This document shows, in pieces, positions 49,460 to 59,139 of a stretch of DNA of 64,000 nt (within the stretch, counting starts at the first letter, position 1; the number at the start of each line of letters is the position of its first letter). Source of the DNA: Desulfobacteraceae bacterium (GTDB lineage Bacteria > Desulfobacterota > Desulfobacteria > Desulfobacterales > JACKCP01); contig JACKCP010000013.1 in the NCBI GenBank assembly GCA_020633955.1, forward strand, positions 1-64,000. The letters are read 5' to 3'. Below the pieces are notes generated by a model. It ran no database searches. It was not told the DNA's origin and worked only from the letters and a program-made list of their open reading frames with translations. The translations under genes and the position numbers were made by a program.

Positions 49460-52400
49460 ATGTCTGATTTAAAATTTACACATCTTCATCTGCATTCACA
49501 GTACAGCCTTCTTGACGGAGCAATAAGATTCAAGCAGCTTTTTAAAAAGCTCAAGGAAAACAATATGGACTCGGTTGCACTTACAGATCATGGAACTATG
49601 TTTGGAGTTGTTGAATTTTATGATCTTGCTAAAAAGGAAGGTATTCATCCAGTAATAGGCTGCGAATGTTATGTGGCAAAAAAAAGTCTCAAAAATAAAA
49701 CACCCCAGGATAAGGATTCTTCCCATCTTGTTCTTCTTGCCGAAAATAACGAAGGCTATCAGAATTTATGTAAACTGGCATCAATAGCAAAGCTTGAAGG
49801 TTTTTACTATAAACCAAGAATTGATGATGAGGTTTTGGAAAAATATTCAAAAGGGCTGATAGCATTGTCAGCATGTATCAAAGGTGAAATTCCGCAGCTG
49901 ATTTTGAAAAATGATATTGAAGGTGCAAAAAAAAAGGCTATTTACTATAGTCAGCTTTTTGGCAGTAATAATTTTTTTCTTGAGATTCAGAAAAACGGTT
50001 TAAGGGAACAGGAAATAGTAAATAAAGAAATTTCAAAAATTTCAAAAGAATTATCAATCCCAATGGTTGCAACAAATGATTGTCATTATTTAAATAAAGA
50101 AGATGCAAGAGCCCATGAAATTCTTCTTTGCATCCAGACTGGAAAAACCATTGATGATCCGACAAGGTTTAAATTTGAAACAAATTCGCTTTATGTAAAA
50201 ACTCCGGAAGAAATGAAACGTGATCTTGGTGAATACGAAGGTGCCATTGAAAAAACATATGAAATTGCACACAGATGCAATGTTGAGTTTGATTTCAATA
50301 CCTATCATTTCCCCGCCATTGAACTTGAAAAGGGAGAGTCTGAAGCTGAAATGTTTGAGCGGGAGGCTTTGGAAGGATTTGAAAAAAGAATTATAGAAGT
50401 AAGAAAAAGAAACCCAGATGTAAATGAGGCAGAGTACCGAAAAAGACTTCAATACGAAATTGATACAATAAAGAAAATGGGCTTTGCTGCTTATTTTATA
50501 ATAGTTGCCGACTTTATAAGATACAGCAAAAACAATAATATACCTGTTGGACCGGGAAGAGGTTCTGCCGCCGGAAGTATGGTTGCATATTCAATGGGAA
50601 TAACAGACCTTGATCCGATTGAGCACAATCTTATTTTTGAAAGATTTTTAAATCCTGCAAGAATAAGCATGCCTGATATTGACGTTGATTTCTGTATAAA
50701 CGGGCGTGAAAAAGTTTTTAATTATGTTGTACAAAAGTATGGAAAAGACAAGGTTTCACAGATCATCACCTATGGAACAATGAAGTCAAGGGGCGTAATA
50801 AGGGATGTGGGCAGAGCCCTTGGAATTCCTTTAAAGGAAGTAGACCATATAGCAAAACTTATTCCTGATAAACTTGGGATAAGTCTTGACGAGGCAATTG
50901 ACCAGGAACCTGAAATAATGAATACCGTTCAGGAACGAGATGATTTAATGGAACTTATTGAAGTTTCAAAAGTTCTGGAAGGACTTACAAGGCACGCCTC
51001 CACCCACGCAGCTGGTGTTGTTATCGGAGACAAGCCTTTGTCAGACTACCTCCCATTATATTCAGGCAAGCATGATGAAACAATGACCCAGTTTGACATG
51101 AAGTATGTTGAAAAAATCGGTCTTGTAAAATTTGATTTTCTTGGCCTCAGAAACCTTACTGTAATAGCAGATGCACTTCGATTAATTGAAAAGCAGGGAC
51201 TTGTTCCGCCGGACCTGAAAAATCTTGATCTTGAGGATCAGGCTACCTTTAATCTTCTTCAAAAGGGAGATACAACAGGGGTATTTCAGCTTGAAAGTTC
51301 AGGTATGAAAGACCTTTTAAAACGCTTAAGACCCGGATGCTTCAATGATATAACAGCACTTGTTGCACTTTACAGACCAGGTCCACTTGAAAGTGGAATG
51401 GTAAATGATTTTGTGAAAAGGAAACACGGGGAAGAGCCTATTGTATATACTATTCCACAGCTTGAGCCAATATTAAAGGAAACTTACGGGGTAATTCTAT
51501 ACCAGGAACAGGTAATGAAAATTGCAAGTGTTCTTGCAAATTATTCCATGGCAGATGCTGACGGATTGAGAAAAGCAATGGGTAAGAAGATAAAATCCAT
51601 GATGGATGAGCATAGAGCAAAATTTTTAAATGGAGCAAAGGATAACAATATAGATCAGGATAAGGCGGAATATATTTTTGATCTTATGGAAAAGTTTGCA
51701 GGCTATGGATTTAACAAATCCCACAGTGCTGCCTATGCTCTTATTTCATATCAGACTGCATATCTGAAAACCCATTTTCCGGTTGCATTCATGGCTGCAC
51801 TTTTAAACAGTGAAATAAACTCAATTGACGGTGTTGTGAAATTCATTGATGAATGTAAACTTCAGAAAATTGAAATTTTAAAACCAAACATTAATAAGTC
51901 TGATACATATTTCAAAGTTGAAGACAATAAAATTAGATTTGGGCTGGCAGCAACAAAAAATGTTGGAGAATCGGTAATTGACCAGATTGTTGAAGAAAGG
52001 ACTAATAACGGAGAATTTGCAGATATTTTTGATTTCTGTGAAAGATGCGATTTAAGAAAGGTTAATAAAAGGGTTCTGGAAGCTCTGATAAAATGCGGAG
52101 CATTTGACTGTACAGGAGTGAAAAGATCACAGCTTGTCTCTGTTATTGAAGAGGCCTCTGAATACGGGCAGAGAGTAAAAAAGGACAAATCAAATCCTCA
52201 AATGGGTTTTTTTGATTCTGATGAAACCTTTTCAGCAATGTTTGAAAAGCCTTCAATTCCAGATATTGAGGAATGGGATACCAAGGACCTTCTTTTGCAG
52301 GAAAAGGAAGCACTTGGATTTTATATTTCAGGCCATCCCTTGAACTCATACAAAGATGTAATAAAAACATATTCCAATGCCAACTCATCAACTCTTGATG

Positions 52401-52981
52401 AGTTAAATGACGGTGATATCGCAATAGTTGGGGGAATTGTAAACAAGACCAAGGTAATTTATACAAAAAAAAATGATAAAATGGCTTTTCTTACAATTGA
52501 AGACTTTAAGGATTTTCTTGAAGTTGTCGTTTTTTCAGATCTTTATGCAAAAGTGTCAGACTATTTTTTTGAAGACAGCGTGCTTATGATAGCAGGGCAG
52601 GTGCAGAAAAATGAAAAGGGATTGAGCCTTATTGCAAAGGAAATTTACCCTGCTGATCTTGCAGAAGAAATGCTGAGCGGATGTATTTATATTACACTTG
52701 AGTCCGTTTTTCATACGCCTGAAGATATATTAAAACTCCAGGACATTTTAAGAAAATATCCTGGAACAAAAAAGGTTTTCATTGAAGTTTTTACCCAGTC
52801 CGGAGCCCAGGTTCTAATGGAGCTTCCAGATATTTTAAATGTCAACATTACAAAGTTTCTTATTGAAGAGTTAAAGGAATTTGCAGGAGAGGAAAGAATT
52901 CTTGTAAAGCCGGTTGAATTGAATGTTTTTGCCGAAAAAGAAAAGAAAACAAGATTTAAGCCAAGAGAAAATGCATTGTAA
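49460..52981 (+). CDS. dnaE: DNA polymerase III alpha subunit
   Basis: The 1173-residue replicative polymerase starts with a PHP domain (HLHLHSQYSLLDGAI, residues about 7-21). The palm has PGRGSAAGSMVAYSMGITDLDP and the catalytic Asp residues of PDIDVDF (405-411). The fingers and beta-binding domains follow, and an OB fold lies near 1000-1080. The C-terminal domain ends RFKPRENAL. There is a strong AAAGGGG site. The stop overlaps the start of bioF by one base (TAATG), so biotin genes may depend on its transcript. Confidence 0.97.
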   Translation: MSDLKFTHLHLHSQYSLLDGAIRFKQLFKKLKENNMDSVALTDHGTMFGVVEFYDLAKKEGIHPVIGCECYVAKKSLKNKTPQDKDSSHLVLLAENNEGYQNLCKLASIAKLEGFYYKPRIDDEVLEKYSKGLIALSACIKGEIPQLILKNDIEGAKKKAIYYSQLFGSNNFFLEIQKNGLREQEIVNKEISKISKELSIPMVATNDCHYLNKEDARAHEILLCIQTGKTIDDPTRFKFETNSLYVKTPEEMKRDLGEYEGAIEKTYEIAHRCNVEFDFNTYHFPAIELEKGESEAEMFEREALEGFEKRIIEVRKRNPDVNEAEYRKRLQYEIDTIKKMGFAAYFIIVADFIRYSKNNNIPVGPGRGSAAGSMVAYSMGITDLDPIEHNLIFERFLNPARISMPDIDVDFCINGREKVFNYVVQKYGKDKVSQIITYGTMKSRGVIRDVGRALGIPLKEVDHIAKLIPDKLGISLDEAIDQEPEIMNTVQERDDLMELIEVSKVLEGLTRHASTHAAGVVIGDKPLSDYLPLYSGKHDETMTQFDMKYVEKIGLVKFDFLGLRNLTVIADALRLIEKQGLVPPDLKNLDLEDQATFNLLQKGDTTGVFQLESSGMKDLLKRLRPGCFNDITALVALYRPGPLESGMVNDFVKRKHGEEPIVYTIPQLEPILKETYGVILYQEQVMKIASVLANYSMADADGLRKAMGKKIKSMMDEHRAKFLNGAKDNNIDQDKAEYIFDLMEKFAGYGFNKSHSAAYALISYQTAYLKTHFPVAFMAALLNSEINSIDGVVKFIDECKLQKIEILKPNINKSDTYFKVEDNKIRFGLAATKNVGESVIDQIVEERTNNGEFADIFDFCERCDLRKVNKRVLEALIKCGAFDCTGVKRSQLVSVIEEASEYGQRVKKDKSNPQMGFFDSDETFSAMFEKPSIPDIEEWDTKDLLLQEKEALGFYISGHPLNSYKDVIKTYSNANSSTLDELNDGDIAIVGGIVNKTKVIYTKKNDKMAFLTIEDFKDFLEVVVFSDLYAKVSDYFFEDSVLMIAGQVQKNEKGLSLIAKEIYPADLAEEMLSGCIYITLESVFHTPEDILKLQDILRKYPGTKKVFIEVFTQSGAQVLMELPDILNVNITKFLIEELKEFAGEERILVKPVELNVFAEKEKKTRFKPRENAL

Positions 52982-54138
52982 TGGAAAAATTTGATTTTTA
53001 TATAAGAAAAGTTCAGTCAAGGATAAATAAAAACCAGAAAAGAGCGCTTGATTCATACCTGCCTTTAAATAATGGAAGAATAGAAAAGGACGGCAATATC
53101 TATTTGAATTTAAGTTCAAACGATTATCTTGGGCTTTCATTAAATCCGATTCTTATTGAAAGAGGTTGTGAATACGCAAGGAAATATGGATGCGGAACAG
53201 GCGCATCAAGGCTTGTTACAGGAAGTCCGGAAATTTTTTTTGAAGTTGAAGAAAAAATTTCAAATTTAAAAAAAATGGATAAATCCATTGTTTTAAACTC
53301 CGGGTATCAGGCAAATATTGGTGTTGTATCTTCTCTTGCATCCAGAAAAAGCATAATCTATTCAGATTATTTAAACCATAACAGTCTTGTAAGAGGTGCC
53401 ATTTTAAGCGGAGCAGAAATTAAAAGATTCAGACATAACAGCCTTGATCACCTTGAAGAGCTTCTTCAAGAAACAAAAGACAAAAAATATTCTTCAAAAA
53501 TTATTGTAACAGAATCGGTTTTCAGTATGGATGGAGATATTCCAGATCTTGAAAAAATAGCGGATCTAAGCGAAGAATACGGATGTATTTTTGTTGCAGA
53601 CGAAGCCCATGCAACAGGTGTTTTTGGTGATAATCACATGGGATTTGCAAAAAGAGCTGATATCGTAATAGGTACCTTTGGAAAAGGCGGAGGCTCTTTT
53701 GGAGCATATGTATCATGTTCTGAAACAATGTATGAATATTTTGTTAATTTCTGTGAGTCTCTAATTTTTTCAACTTCTCTTTCTCCCTTTAACATTGGTG
53801 CAATTTCAGCTTTTCTTGATCTTGTTCCTGATTTAGATGATAAAAGATCCAGGCTTTTAAACAATGCTGCTCTTTTAAGAGACGGCCTTAAAAATCTCGG
53901 GTTTGAAGTTATTGATGGTTTTACCCAGATTATTCCGGTTCTTACAGGAAGTGAAAAAAACGCAATTGAGCTTTCCATGTTTTTAAAGGAAAGAAAAATA
54001 CTTTCAGTTCCCATAAGACCTCCGACTGTACCTGAAAATATGTCAAGAATAAGACTGAGTTTATCTGCCTCTCACAGTAAAAACGATATAGACTATACTT
54101 TAAGTGTGTTTGATGAATACCAAAAAAGATCTGCCTGA
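52981..54138 (+). CDS. bioF: 8-amino-7-oxononanoate synthase
   Basis: The 385-residue PLP enzyme of the alpha-oxoamine synthase family condenses pimeloyl-ACP with L-alanine. It has LSSNDYLGLSLNP, the GTGASRLVTGS loop, DEAHATGVFG and Lys235 (GTFGKGGGSFGAYV). The ATG overlaps the dnaE stop, and the 3' end overlaps the next gene by 26 bases. It opens the biotin operon with the esterase, bioC, bioD and bioA. Confidence 0.95.
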   Translation: MEKFDFYIRKVQSRINKNQKRALDSYLPLNNGRIEKDGNIYLNLSSNDYLGLSLNPILIERGCEYARKYGCGTGASRLVTGSPEIFFEVEEKISNLKKMDKSIVLNSGYQANIGVVSSLASRKSIIYSDYLNHNSLVRGAILSGAEIKRFRHNSLDHLEELLQETKDKKYSSKIIVTESVFSMDGDIPDLEKIADLSEEYGCIFVADEAHATGVFGDNHMGFAKRADIVIGTFGKGGGSFGAYVSCSETMYEYFVNFCESLIFSTSLSPFNIGAISAFLDLVPDLDDKRSRLLNNAALLRDGLKNLGFEVIDGFTQIIPVLTGSEKNAIELSMFLKERKILSVPIRPPTVPENMSRIRLSLSASHSKNDIDYTLSVFDEYQKRSA

Positions 54139-54784
54139 ATTTATTCTCCAGCACGGCTGGGGACTCTCTTCGTCATGTTGGAAAGGATGGAAAGAAAGGC
54201 TTGAAAAAAATTTTAAAGTCACTCTTCCAGACCGGGGGTACTTTGGGGCTCCCAGAAAAATAGAAAATTTTAAGACAAAATCCAAAAAAATTCTTGTATC
54301 CCATTCTTTTGGGCTTTTTTTATTTGAAAGATCAGTTTTAAGCCAGGCAGATTTTCTTGTAATAATAAGCGGTTTTACAAAATTTCATCCAGAGGAGGCA
54401 AGGGAGGCGAGAAGATCAAGGCTTCTTATGAAGTTCATGCAGAAAAAGCTTTATCTTGAACCTGAAAAGCTTTTAACAGATTTTTACAACGGCCATGATT
54501 TAAGGGGAGATTTTGATTTAACTCCTGATGTACCTCTTCTTTTTAAAGACCTTGAAAGAATAAACAGCGAAGCTCCAGATCTTGAATCCATCAAAAAAAT
54601 AAAAAATATTTTAATTGTTCATGGAAAAAAAGATATGGTTGTACCTTTTTCAAGGGGAGTATATTTGAAAAATTATTTTTCAGGTGCGAAAATGATTGAA
54701 TTTGAAGACGGAGATCATGCACTGCCATTTATTTATGAAGATGAACTGACAGAAAAAATAATCGATTTTTTAGGTGTGGAATAG
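54113..54784 (+). CDS. BioH/BioG-like alpha/beta hydrolase of the biotin operon
   Basis: The 223-residue protein starts at the ATG at 54113. HGWGLSSSCW near the N-terminus and the nucleophile elbow SHSFG (Ser65) belong to the alpha/beta hydrolase fold. Asp in HGKKDMVVP and His in GDHALPF complete the triad. Its place between bioF and bioC points to release of the methyl ester from pimeloyl-ACP, as done by BioH or BioG. The SHSFG elbow differs from the GWSLG of classical BioH, so the exact subtype is open. Confidence 0.8.
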   Translation: MNTKKDLPEFILQHGWGLSSSCWKGWKERLEKNFKVTLPDRGYFGAPRKIENFKTKSKKILVSHSFGLFLFERSVLSQADFLVIISGFTKFHPEEAREARRSRLLMKFMQKKLYLEPEKLLTDFYNGHDLRGDFDLTPDVPLLFKDLERINSEAPDLESIKKIKNILIVHGKKDMVVPFSRGVYLKNYFSGAKMIEFEDGDHALPFIYEDELTEKIIDFLGVE

Positions 54785-54786
54785 AA

Positions 54787-55551
54787 ATGAAAGATTTAAT
54801 AAGAAAAAGTTTTTCTAAAAACACATCTACCTATGATGATTATGCTGCTGCGCAGAAAAAAGGTGCTGAAATTTTAAAAAATGAGCTGATAAATGATGGT
54901 ATATGTGAAAAAAATATTGAAAAAATTATTGAATTTGGTTGTGGAACAGGTCTTTTAAGTATTTATATTCATGATCTTTTTTATAATTCAAAAATTTATT
55001 TTTCTGATATTTCTCCTGAAATGGTTTTGGAATGCAGAAAAAAACTTGGTCCTAATGTGAAAAGGTATTTTTTTGCGGTTAACGGTGAAGATTTTAAAAA
55101 AGAAAATTATTTTGACTTGATAGTCTCTTCATTTACTCTTCAATGGTTTGAAGATTATCAAAATGCTTTGAAAAATTATTTTTTTTCTCTTAAAAGAGGC
55201 GGATTCTTATATCTTGCATTTCAGGGACCAGGGTCTTTTTTTGAATGGAAAAAAGTTGCCTGTGAATTAGGCCTGCCATTTACCGGAAATTTAATGCCTG
55301 ACCCTGAATTAATTGAAAATTCAATCAGGAATTTCAGTTCATATGAAATTTTTAAAAAAGAAATAAAACTTAAATACAAATCATCTCTTGATTTTTTTAA
55401 GTCATTGCAAAAAATCGGGGCAGGTCATAAAACAGGTAAAAAATCATATTCCAAAAAAGAACTTATGAATATTATAAGATACTGGGATAATAAGACTGGC
55501 AATAATATTGTAATTACCTATGAAGTTTATTTTGTAAAAGGCATAAAATAA
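54787..55551 (+). CDS. bioC: Malonyl-ACP O-methyltransferase BioC
   Basis: The 254-residue SAM methyltransferase has IEFGCGTGLLSIYI (residues 48-61) and SSFTLQWFEDYQNAL. The N-terminal SFSKNTSTYDDYAAAQKKGAEIL is typical of BioC. It methylates malonyl-ACP so that fatty-acid enzymes can build the pimeloyl chain. It is encoded just before bioD, with a one-base overlap. Confidence 0.93.
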   Translation: MKDLIRKSFSKNTSTYDDYAAAQKKGAEILKNELINDGICEKNIEKIIEFGCGTGLLSIYIHDLFYNSKIYFSDISPEMVLECRKKLGPNVKRYFFAVNGEDFKKENYFDLIVSSFTLQWFEDYQNALKNYFFSLKRGGFLYLAFQGPGSFFEWKKVACELGLPFTGNLMPDPELIENSIRNFSSYEIFKKEIKLKYKSSLDFFKSLQKIGAGHKTGKKSYSKKELMNIIRYWDNKTGNNIVITYEVYFVKGIK

Positions 55552-56189
55552 TGAAAAAAATAATTCTTCCAAAAAAAATTTTTGTTACAGGAACTGACAC
55601 CGAAATTGGTAAAACTTTTGTGTCGAGTGTTCTTGTGAAAAAAATGAATGCTTCGTACTGGAAGATAATTCAGACAGGTGATGACAGTGATAAAGATGTT
55701 GTAAAAAATATTACCGGCTTTGAAAAAGAAAAATTTATTGATGAAGCATACAAATTAAAAAACCCACTTTCTCCATATGCAGCTTCAGTCAGGGAAAACA
55801 AAAATATTGAGATAAAAAATATTTTAAAAAGATTTAATGAAATTAAGGATAAAAGGCTTGTATGTGAAGGTGCAGGAGGAGTTCTGGTTCCTATAAAAAA
55901 AGATTATTTTATGTCAGATCTTATAAAAGATTTAAACCTTTCCTGTGTTGTTGCTGCAAGATCAGGACTTGGGACAATAAATCACAGTCTTTTGACCATA
56001 GAGCATTTAAAAAATAAAGGCATTGACATTTCATGCATAATTTTAAACGGTGAACTGAATTATGATAATGAGAAAATAATCGAGGAAATTACAGAAATTC
56101 CTGTTTTATCCTTTGGGAATTTTGATTTTTCAAAAAAGAATGATTTTGGAAAATTATTTGAAGATAAGTTCAGGTTTGAAATAAATTAG
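55551..56189 (+). CDS. bioD: Dethiobiotin synthetase
   Basis: The 212-residue enzyme carries the P-loop GTDTEIGKT (residues 14-22), GAGGVLVPI, and RSGLGTINHSLLT. It closes the ureido ring with ATP and CO2. The ATG overlaps the bioC stop by one base. Confidence 0.94.
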   Translation: MKKIILPKKIFVTGTDTEIGKTFVSSVLVKKMNASYWKIIQTGDDSDKDVVKNITGFEKEKFIDEAYKLKNPLSPYAASVRENKNIEIKNILKRFNEIKDKRLVCEGAGGVLVPIKKDYFMSDLIKDLNLSCVVAARSGLGTINHSLLTIEHLKNKGIDISCIILNGELNYDNEKIIEEITEIPVLSFGNFDFSKKNDFGKLFEDKFRFEIN

Positions 56190-56224
56190 AGTTTTTTGTC
56201 CATATAATTAAGTCTGGAGTGAAC

Positions 56225-57508
56225 ATGAAAAACAATAATTCAAATTTCTGGCTTCCATTTACACAAATGAAGGAAGTTGGTGAAATCATAGAAATAGTAA
56301 AAGGCGAGGGCGCATATCTTTATACAAAGGATAAAAGAAAAATTTTAGATGCAATTTCAAGCTGGTGGGTTACAATTCACGGTCATGGGAATCAGGTTGT
56401 TGCTGATGCGATCGCAAGGCAGGCAAAAACACTTGAACAGGTTATTTGTGCTGGTTTCACCCATTCAAATGCTGAAATTTTATCAAGGAGGCTTGTTGAA
56501 CTGTTACCTCCTGAAATTACAAAAATGTTTTACTCAGACAATGGATCAACAGCTGTTGAAGTTGGTCTTAAAATGGTTTTTCAGTATTGGAAAAACATAG
56601 GCGACAATAACAGAAAAAAATTTATTTCATTTGAAAATGCCTACCACGGGGATACCCTTGGGGCTATGTCTGTTGGAGGAAGATCCGTTTTTACAGATCA
56701 GTTTAAAGAGCTTATGTTTGATACAGTTTATCTTGAATATCCTTCAACATTTGAAGGAGACGATAAGGCAGAAACAAAAGAAAATGCTGTAATTGAAAAG
56801 CTGGAGCAGATATTAATAGATGATGGCAGCTCAATAGCAGGGCTTATAATTGAACCCCTGATCCAGGGTGCCGGCGGAATGAACATGACAAGGCCGGTTT
56901 TTTTGCAGAAAATTGAAGCAATAATGAAATCACATAAAATCCCTGTTATTTATGATGAGGTAATGACAGGTTTTGGAAGAACCGGTGATTTGTTTGCCTG
57001 CTTAAAGGCAAATACCAATCCTGATGTGATTTGTGTTTCAAAAGGTATTACAGGCGGTTTCATGCCACTTGCGGGAACATTTTGTACAGATGAAATTTTT
57101 GAGTCATTTTATTCGGATGATCCTTTAAAAACCTTTTTTCACGGCCATTCATATACTGCAAATCCGATTGGTTGCGCAGCAGGCGTTGCATCTTTAGAAC
57201 TTTTACTTGAGAAAAGGCAGTTTGAAAAAATTGAAGACTGGCATAAAGAACAGATAAACAAGTTTAAAAATAACAACAATATTGAAAAAATTAGGGTCTG
57301 CGGAACAATTATGGCCCTTGATATAAAGACCTCCAATGGAGGATACCTTGACAAGGTTGGCAAATATTTAAAAAAGGAGTTTTTAAATAAAGGATTTCTT
57401 TTAAGACCGCTTGGCAATGTATTGTATTTTCTGCCTCCTTACTGCATAGAAAAAGAAGAAATTGAAGTTTTGTATGATTGTGTAAATGAAGTTACATCAT
57501 CACTTTAG
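56225..57508 (+). CDS. bioA: Adenosylmethionine-8-amino-7-oxononanoate aminotransferase
   Basis: The 427-residue protein starts at the ATG at 56225, with GGAG close before it. A GTG at 56219 also opens the frame. It has AISSWWVTIHGHGNQ, VIYDEVMTGFGRTG and the PLP-lysine Lys273 in VSKGITGGFMPLA. It uses SAM as the amino donor to make DAPA. It is the fifth gene of the biotin operon. Confidence 0.95.
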   Translation: MKNNNSNFWLPFTQMKEVGEIIEIVKGEGAYLYTKDKRKILDAISSWWVTIHGHGNQVVADAIARQAKTLEQVICAGFTHSNAEILSRRLVELLPPEITKMFYSDNGSTAVEVGLKMVFQYWKNIGDNNRKKFISFENAYHGDTLGAMSVGGRSVFTDQFKELMFDTVYLEYPSTFEGDDKAETKENAVIEKLEQILIDDGSSIAGLIIEPLIQGAGGMNMTRPVFLQKIEAIMKSHKIPVIYDEVMTGFGRTGDLFACLKANTNPDVICVSKGITGGFMPLAGTFCTDEIFESFYSDDPLKTFFHGHSYTANPIGCAAGVASLELLLEKRQFEKIEDWHKEQINKFKNNNNIEKIRVCGTIMALDIKTSNGGYLDKVGKYLKKEFLNKGFLLRPLGNVLYFLPPYCIEKEEIEVLYDCVNEVTSSL

Positions 57509-57519
57509 GGAGTCATTAG

Positions 57520-58251
57520 ATGGAAAATGAAAAAAGAATCGCACTTGTGACAGGAGCTTCAAGGGGAATAGGAAAATCTGTTGCATTAAAACTTGCAAAA
57601 ATGGGTTTTAAAGTAATAATAAATTTTTCATCCTCTGAAAATGAAGCAAAAAAAGTTCTTGAAGAAATAGAAAATTTTGGCGGCCAGGGGCGTCTTGCCT
57701 GTTTTGATGTAACAGACAGGAAGGCATGTAAAGATGAGTTTGGTAAAATAACCGAAACAGAAAAAAGACTTGATGTATTAATTCATAACGCAGGGATAAG
57801 AAAAGACGGACTTGCCGTAAGAATGAAGGATGAAGACTGGGACAGAGTAATAGATGTAAATCTCACAGCTTTTTTTAACCTTGCAAAACCCTCAGTCAAA
57901 CTGATGCTTAAAAACAAATGGGGAAGAATAGTTGGTATTTCATCTACTTCTGGTCAGGCAGGAGTTCCAGGGCAGATAAATTATTCGGCTTCAAAGGCTG
58001 GTCTTATAGGAGCTGTGAAATCCCTTTCAAAGGAAATAGGTGTAAGAAACATTACTGTAAATGCAGTAAGTCCGGGATTTATTGAAACCGAAATGACAGA
58101 AGCCCTTGACAGGGAAAAAATAATTGAAACAATACCTATGCAAAGATTTGGAACTGTTGCAGAAGTTGCATCTGTTGCTGGCTTTTTATGTTCTGAAGAA
58201 GCATCATATGTGACAGGACAGGTAATCGGTGTTAACGGCGGAATATATTAA
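57520..58251 (+). CDS. fabG: FabG-like 3-oxoacyl-ACP reductase (SDR)
   Basis: The 243-residue SDR has TGASRGIG (11-18), the NNAG-type HNAGIRKDGLAV, and the catalytic set Asn114, Ser142, Tyr155 and Lys159. The FabG-type GQINYSASKAGLIGA is clear. Its position at the end of the biotin operon suggests that it works on methyl-malonyl/pimeloyl-ACP intermediates, although it may serve general fatty-acid synthesis. It lies 11 bases after bioA. Confidence 0.9.
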   Translation: MENEKRIALVTGASRGIGKSVALKLAKMGFKVIINFSSSENEAKKVLEEIENFGGQGRLACFDVTDRKACKDEFGKITETEKRLDVLIHNAGIRKDGLAVRMKDEDWDRVIDVNLTAFFNLAKPSVKLMLKNKWGRIVGISSTSGQAGVPGQINYSASKAGLIGAVKSLSKEIGVRNITVNAVSPGFIETEMTEALDREKIIETIPMQRFGTVAEVASVAGFLCSEEASYVTGQVIGVNGGIY

Positions 58252-58268
58252 TCTGAAAGGAAATTAAA

Positions 58269-58445
58269 ATGGGTTTGGATAAAGAATTGCTTGACATACT
58301 TGCATGTCCTGTATGCAAGGGTGATGTTTATGAATCGGAAGATGAAAATTTTCTTGTGTGTGAAAAATGCAGGCTGAAATTTCCTGTAAAGGAAGGTATC
58401 CCTGTAATGCTTCCGGAAGAAGCACTGTCTCTTGATGAAAAATAA
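58269..58445 (+). CDS. Trm112-like small zinc-binding protein (YcaR/UPF0434 type)
   Basis: The 58-residue product runs MGLDKELLDILACPVCKGDV to EALSLDEK. Cysteines 13 and 16 (CPVC) and 31 and 34 (CEKC) form a zinc ribbon, and KFPVKEGIPVMLPEEA is the family ending. It is too short for a 60-codon cut-off but is a clear gene, located between fabG and the DUF4416 gene. Confidence 0.85.
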   Translation: MGLDKELLDILACPVCKGDVYESEDENFLVCEKCRLKFPVKEGIPVMLPEEALSLDEK

Positions 58446-58450
58446 GATTC

Positions 58451-58981
58451 ATGAGTAAACCTTTTTTTCCGGAAAAAGGACTTATAGTAACAGCCCTTAT
58501 GACAGGCAATAAAAAGATTTTCTCTCTTGCCCTAAAAGAGCTTGAAAATGAGTTCGGGGGCTGTTTTTTTATTAGTGCCTGGTCAAAATTTTATCATTCG
58601 GGCTACTATGAGGACGAAATGGGTAAAAATCTTGAAAAAAGGTTTATTTGCTTTAAAAATCCTGTGAGCCAGGAAAGTCTTAAGGATATCAAACATAAAG
58701 TTTATGAAATTGAAAACAGATATCTTGAAAAAGACAGGCGGACACTGAATTTAGACCCGGGAATTTTAACCCCAGACAAATATGTATTATCAACATTCAA
58801 AAATTTTTCCCACAGAATTTATCTTGGAAAAAATGTCTTCGCAGAAGTTGAATTCACATTTAAAAAAGATCACCTGGTTTTTTTTGAATGGACTTATCCC
58901 GATTACAGGCAAAGGGAAGTTTGTGAATTCTTTATGACATCAAGAAGATATCTTTTGCTGTTAAATTCTCTTAAAGTCTGA
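58451..58981 (+). CDS. DUF4416 family protein
   Basis: The 176-residue protein matches DUF4416: VTALMTGNKKIFSLALKELENEFG, YYEDEMGKNLEKRFICFKN, and LNLDPGILTPDKYVLSTFKN. It follows the Trm112-like gene with 5 bases between. The function is unknown. Confidence 0.8.
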   Translation: MSKPFFPEKGLIVTALMTGNKKIFSLALKELENEFGGCFFISAWSKFYHSGYYEDEMGKNLEKRFICFKNPVSQESLKDIKHKVYEIENRYLEKDRRTLNLDPGILTPDKYVLSTFKNFSHRIYLGKNVFAEVEFTFKKDHLVFFEWTYPDYRQREVCEFFMTSRRYLLLLNSLKV

Positions 58982-58998
58982 ATTAAGTTTGTTTTATG

Positions 58999-59117
58999 GT
59001 GACTATTCAGCTGAAAACTTAGAAAGAAACCAGTTTGCCATAATAACTGATTCCGGATTTTTTCTGAGTCGTTTCAGAAGATAGTTTTTTTATCTCCTGT
59101 ATTTATGCTTAAGGTAA
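58999..59117 (+). repeat. Repeat family B copy (B4)
   Basis: GTGACTATTCAGCTGAAAAC start, GATTCCGGATTTTTTCTGAG, and core AGAAGATAG ... TATCTCCTG with one arm altered. Confidence 0.7.
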
Positions 59118-59139
59118 AATTAATGAAAGAGAGTTTTCC

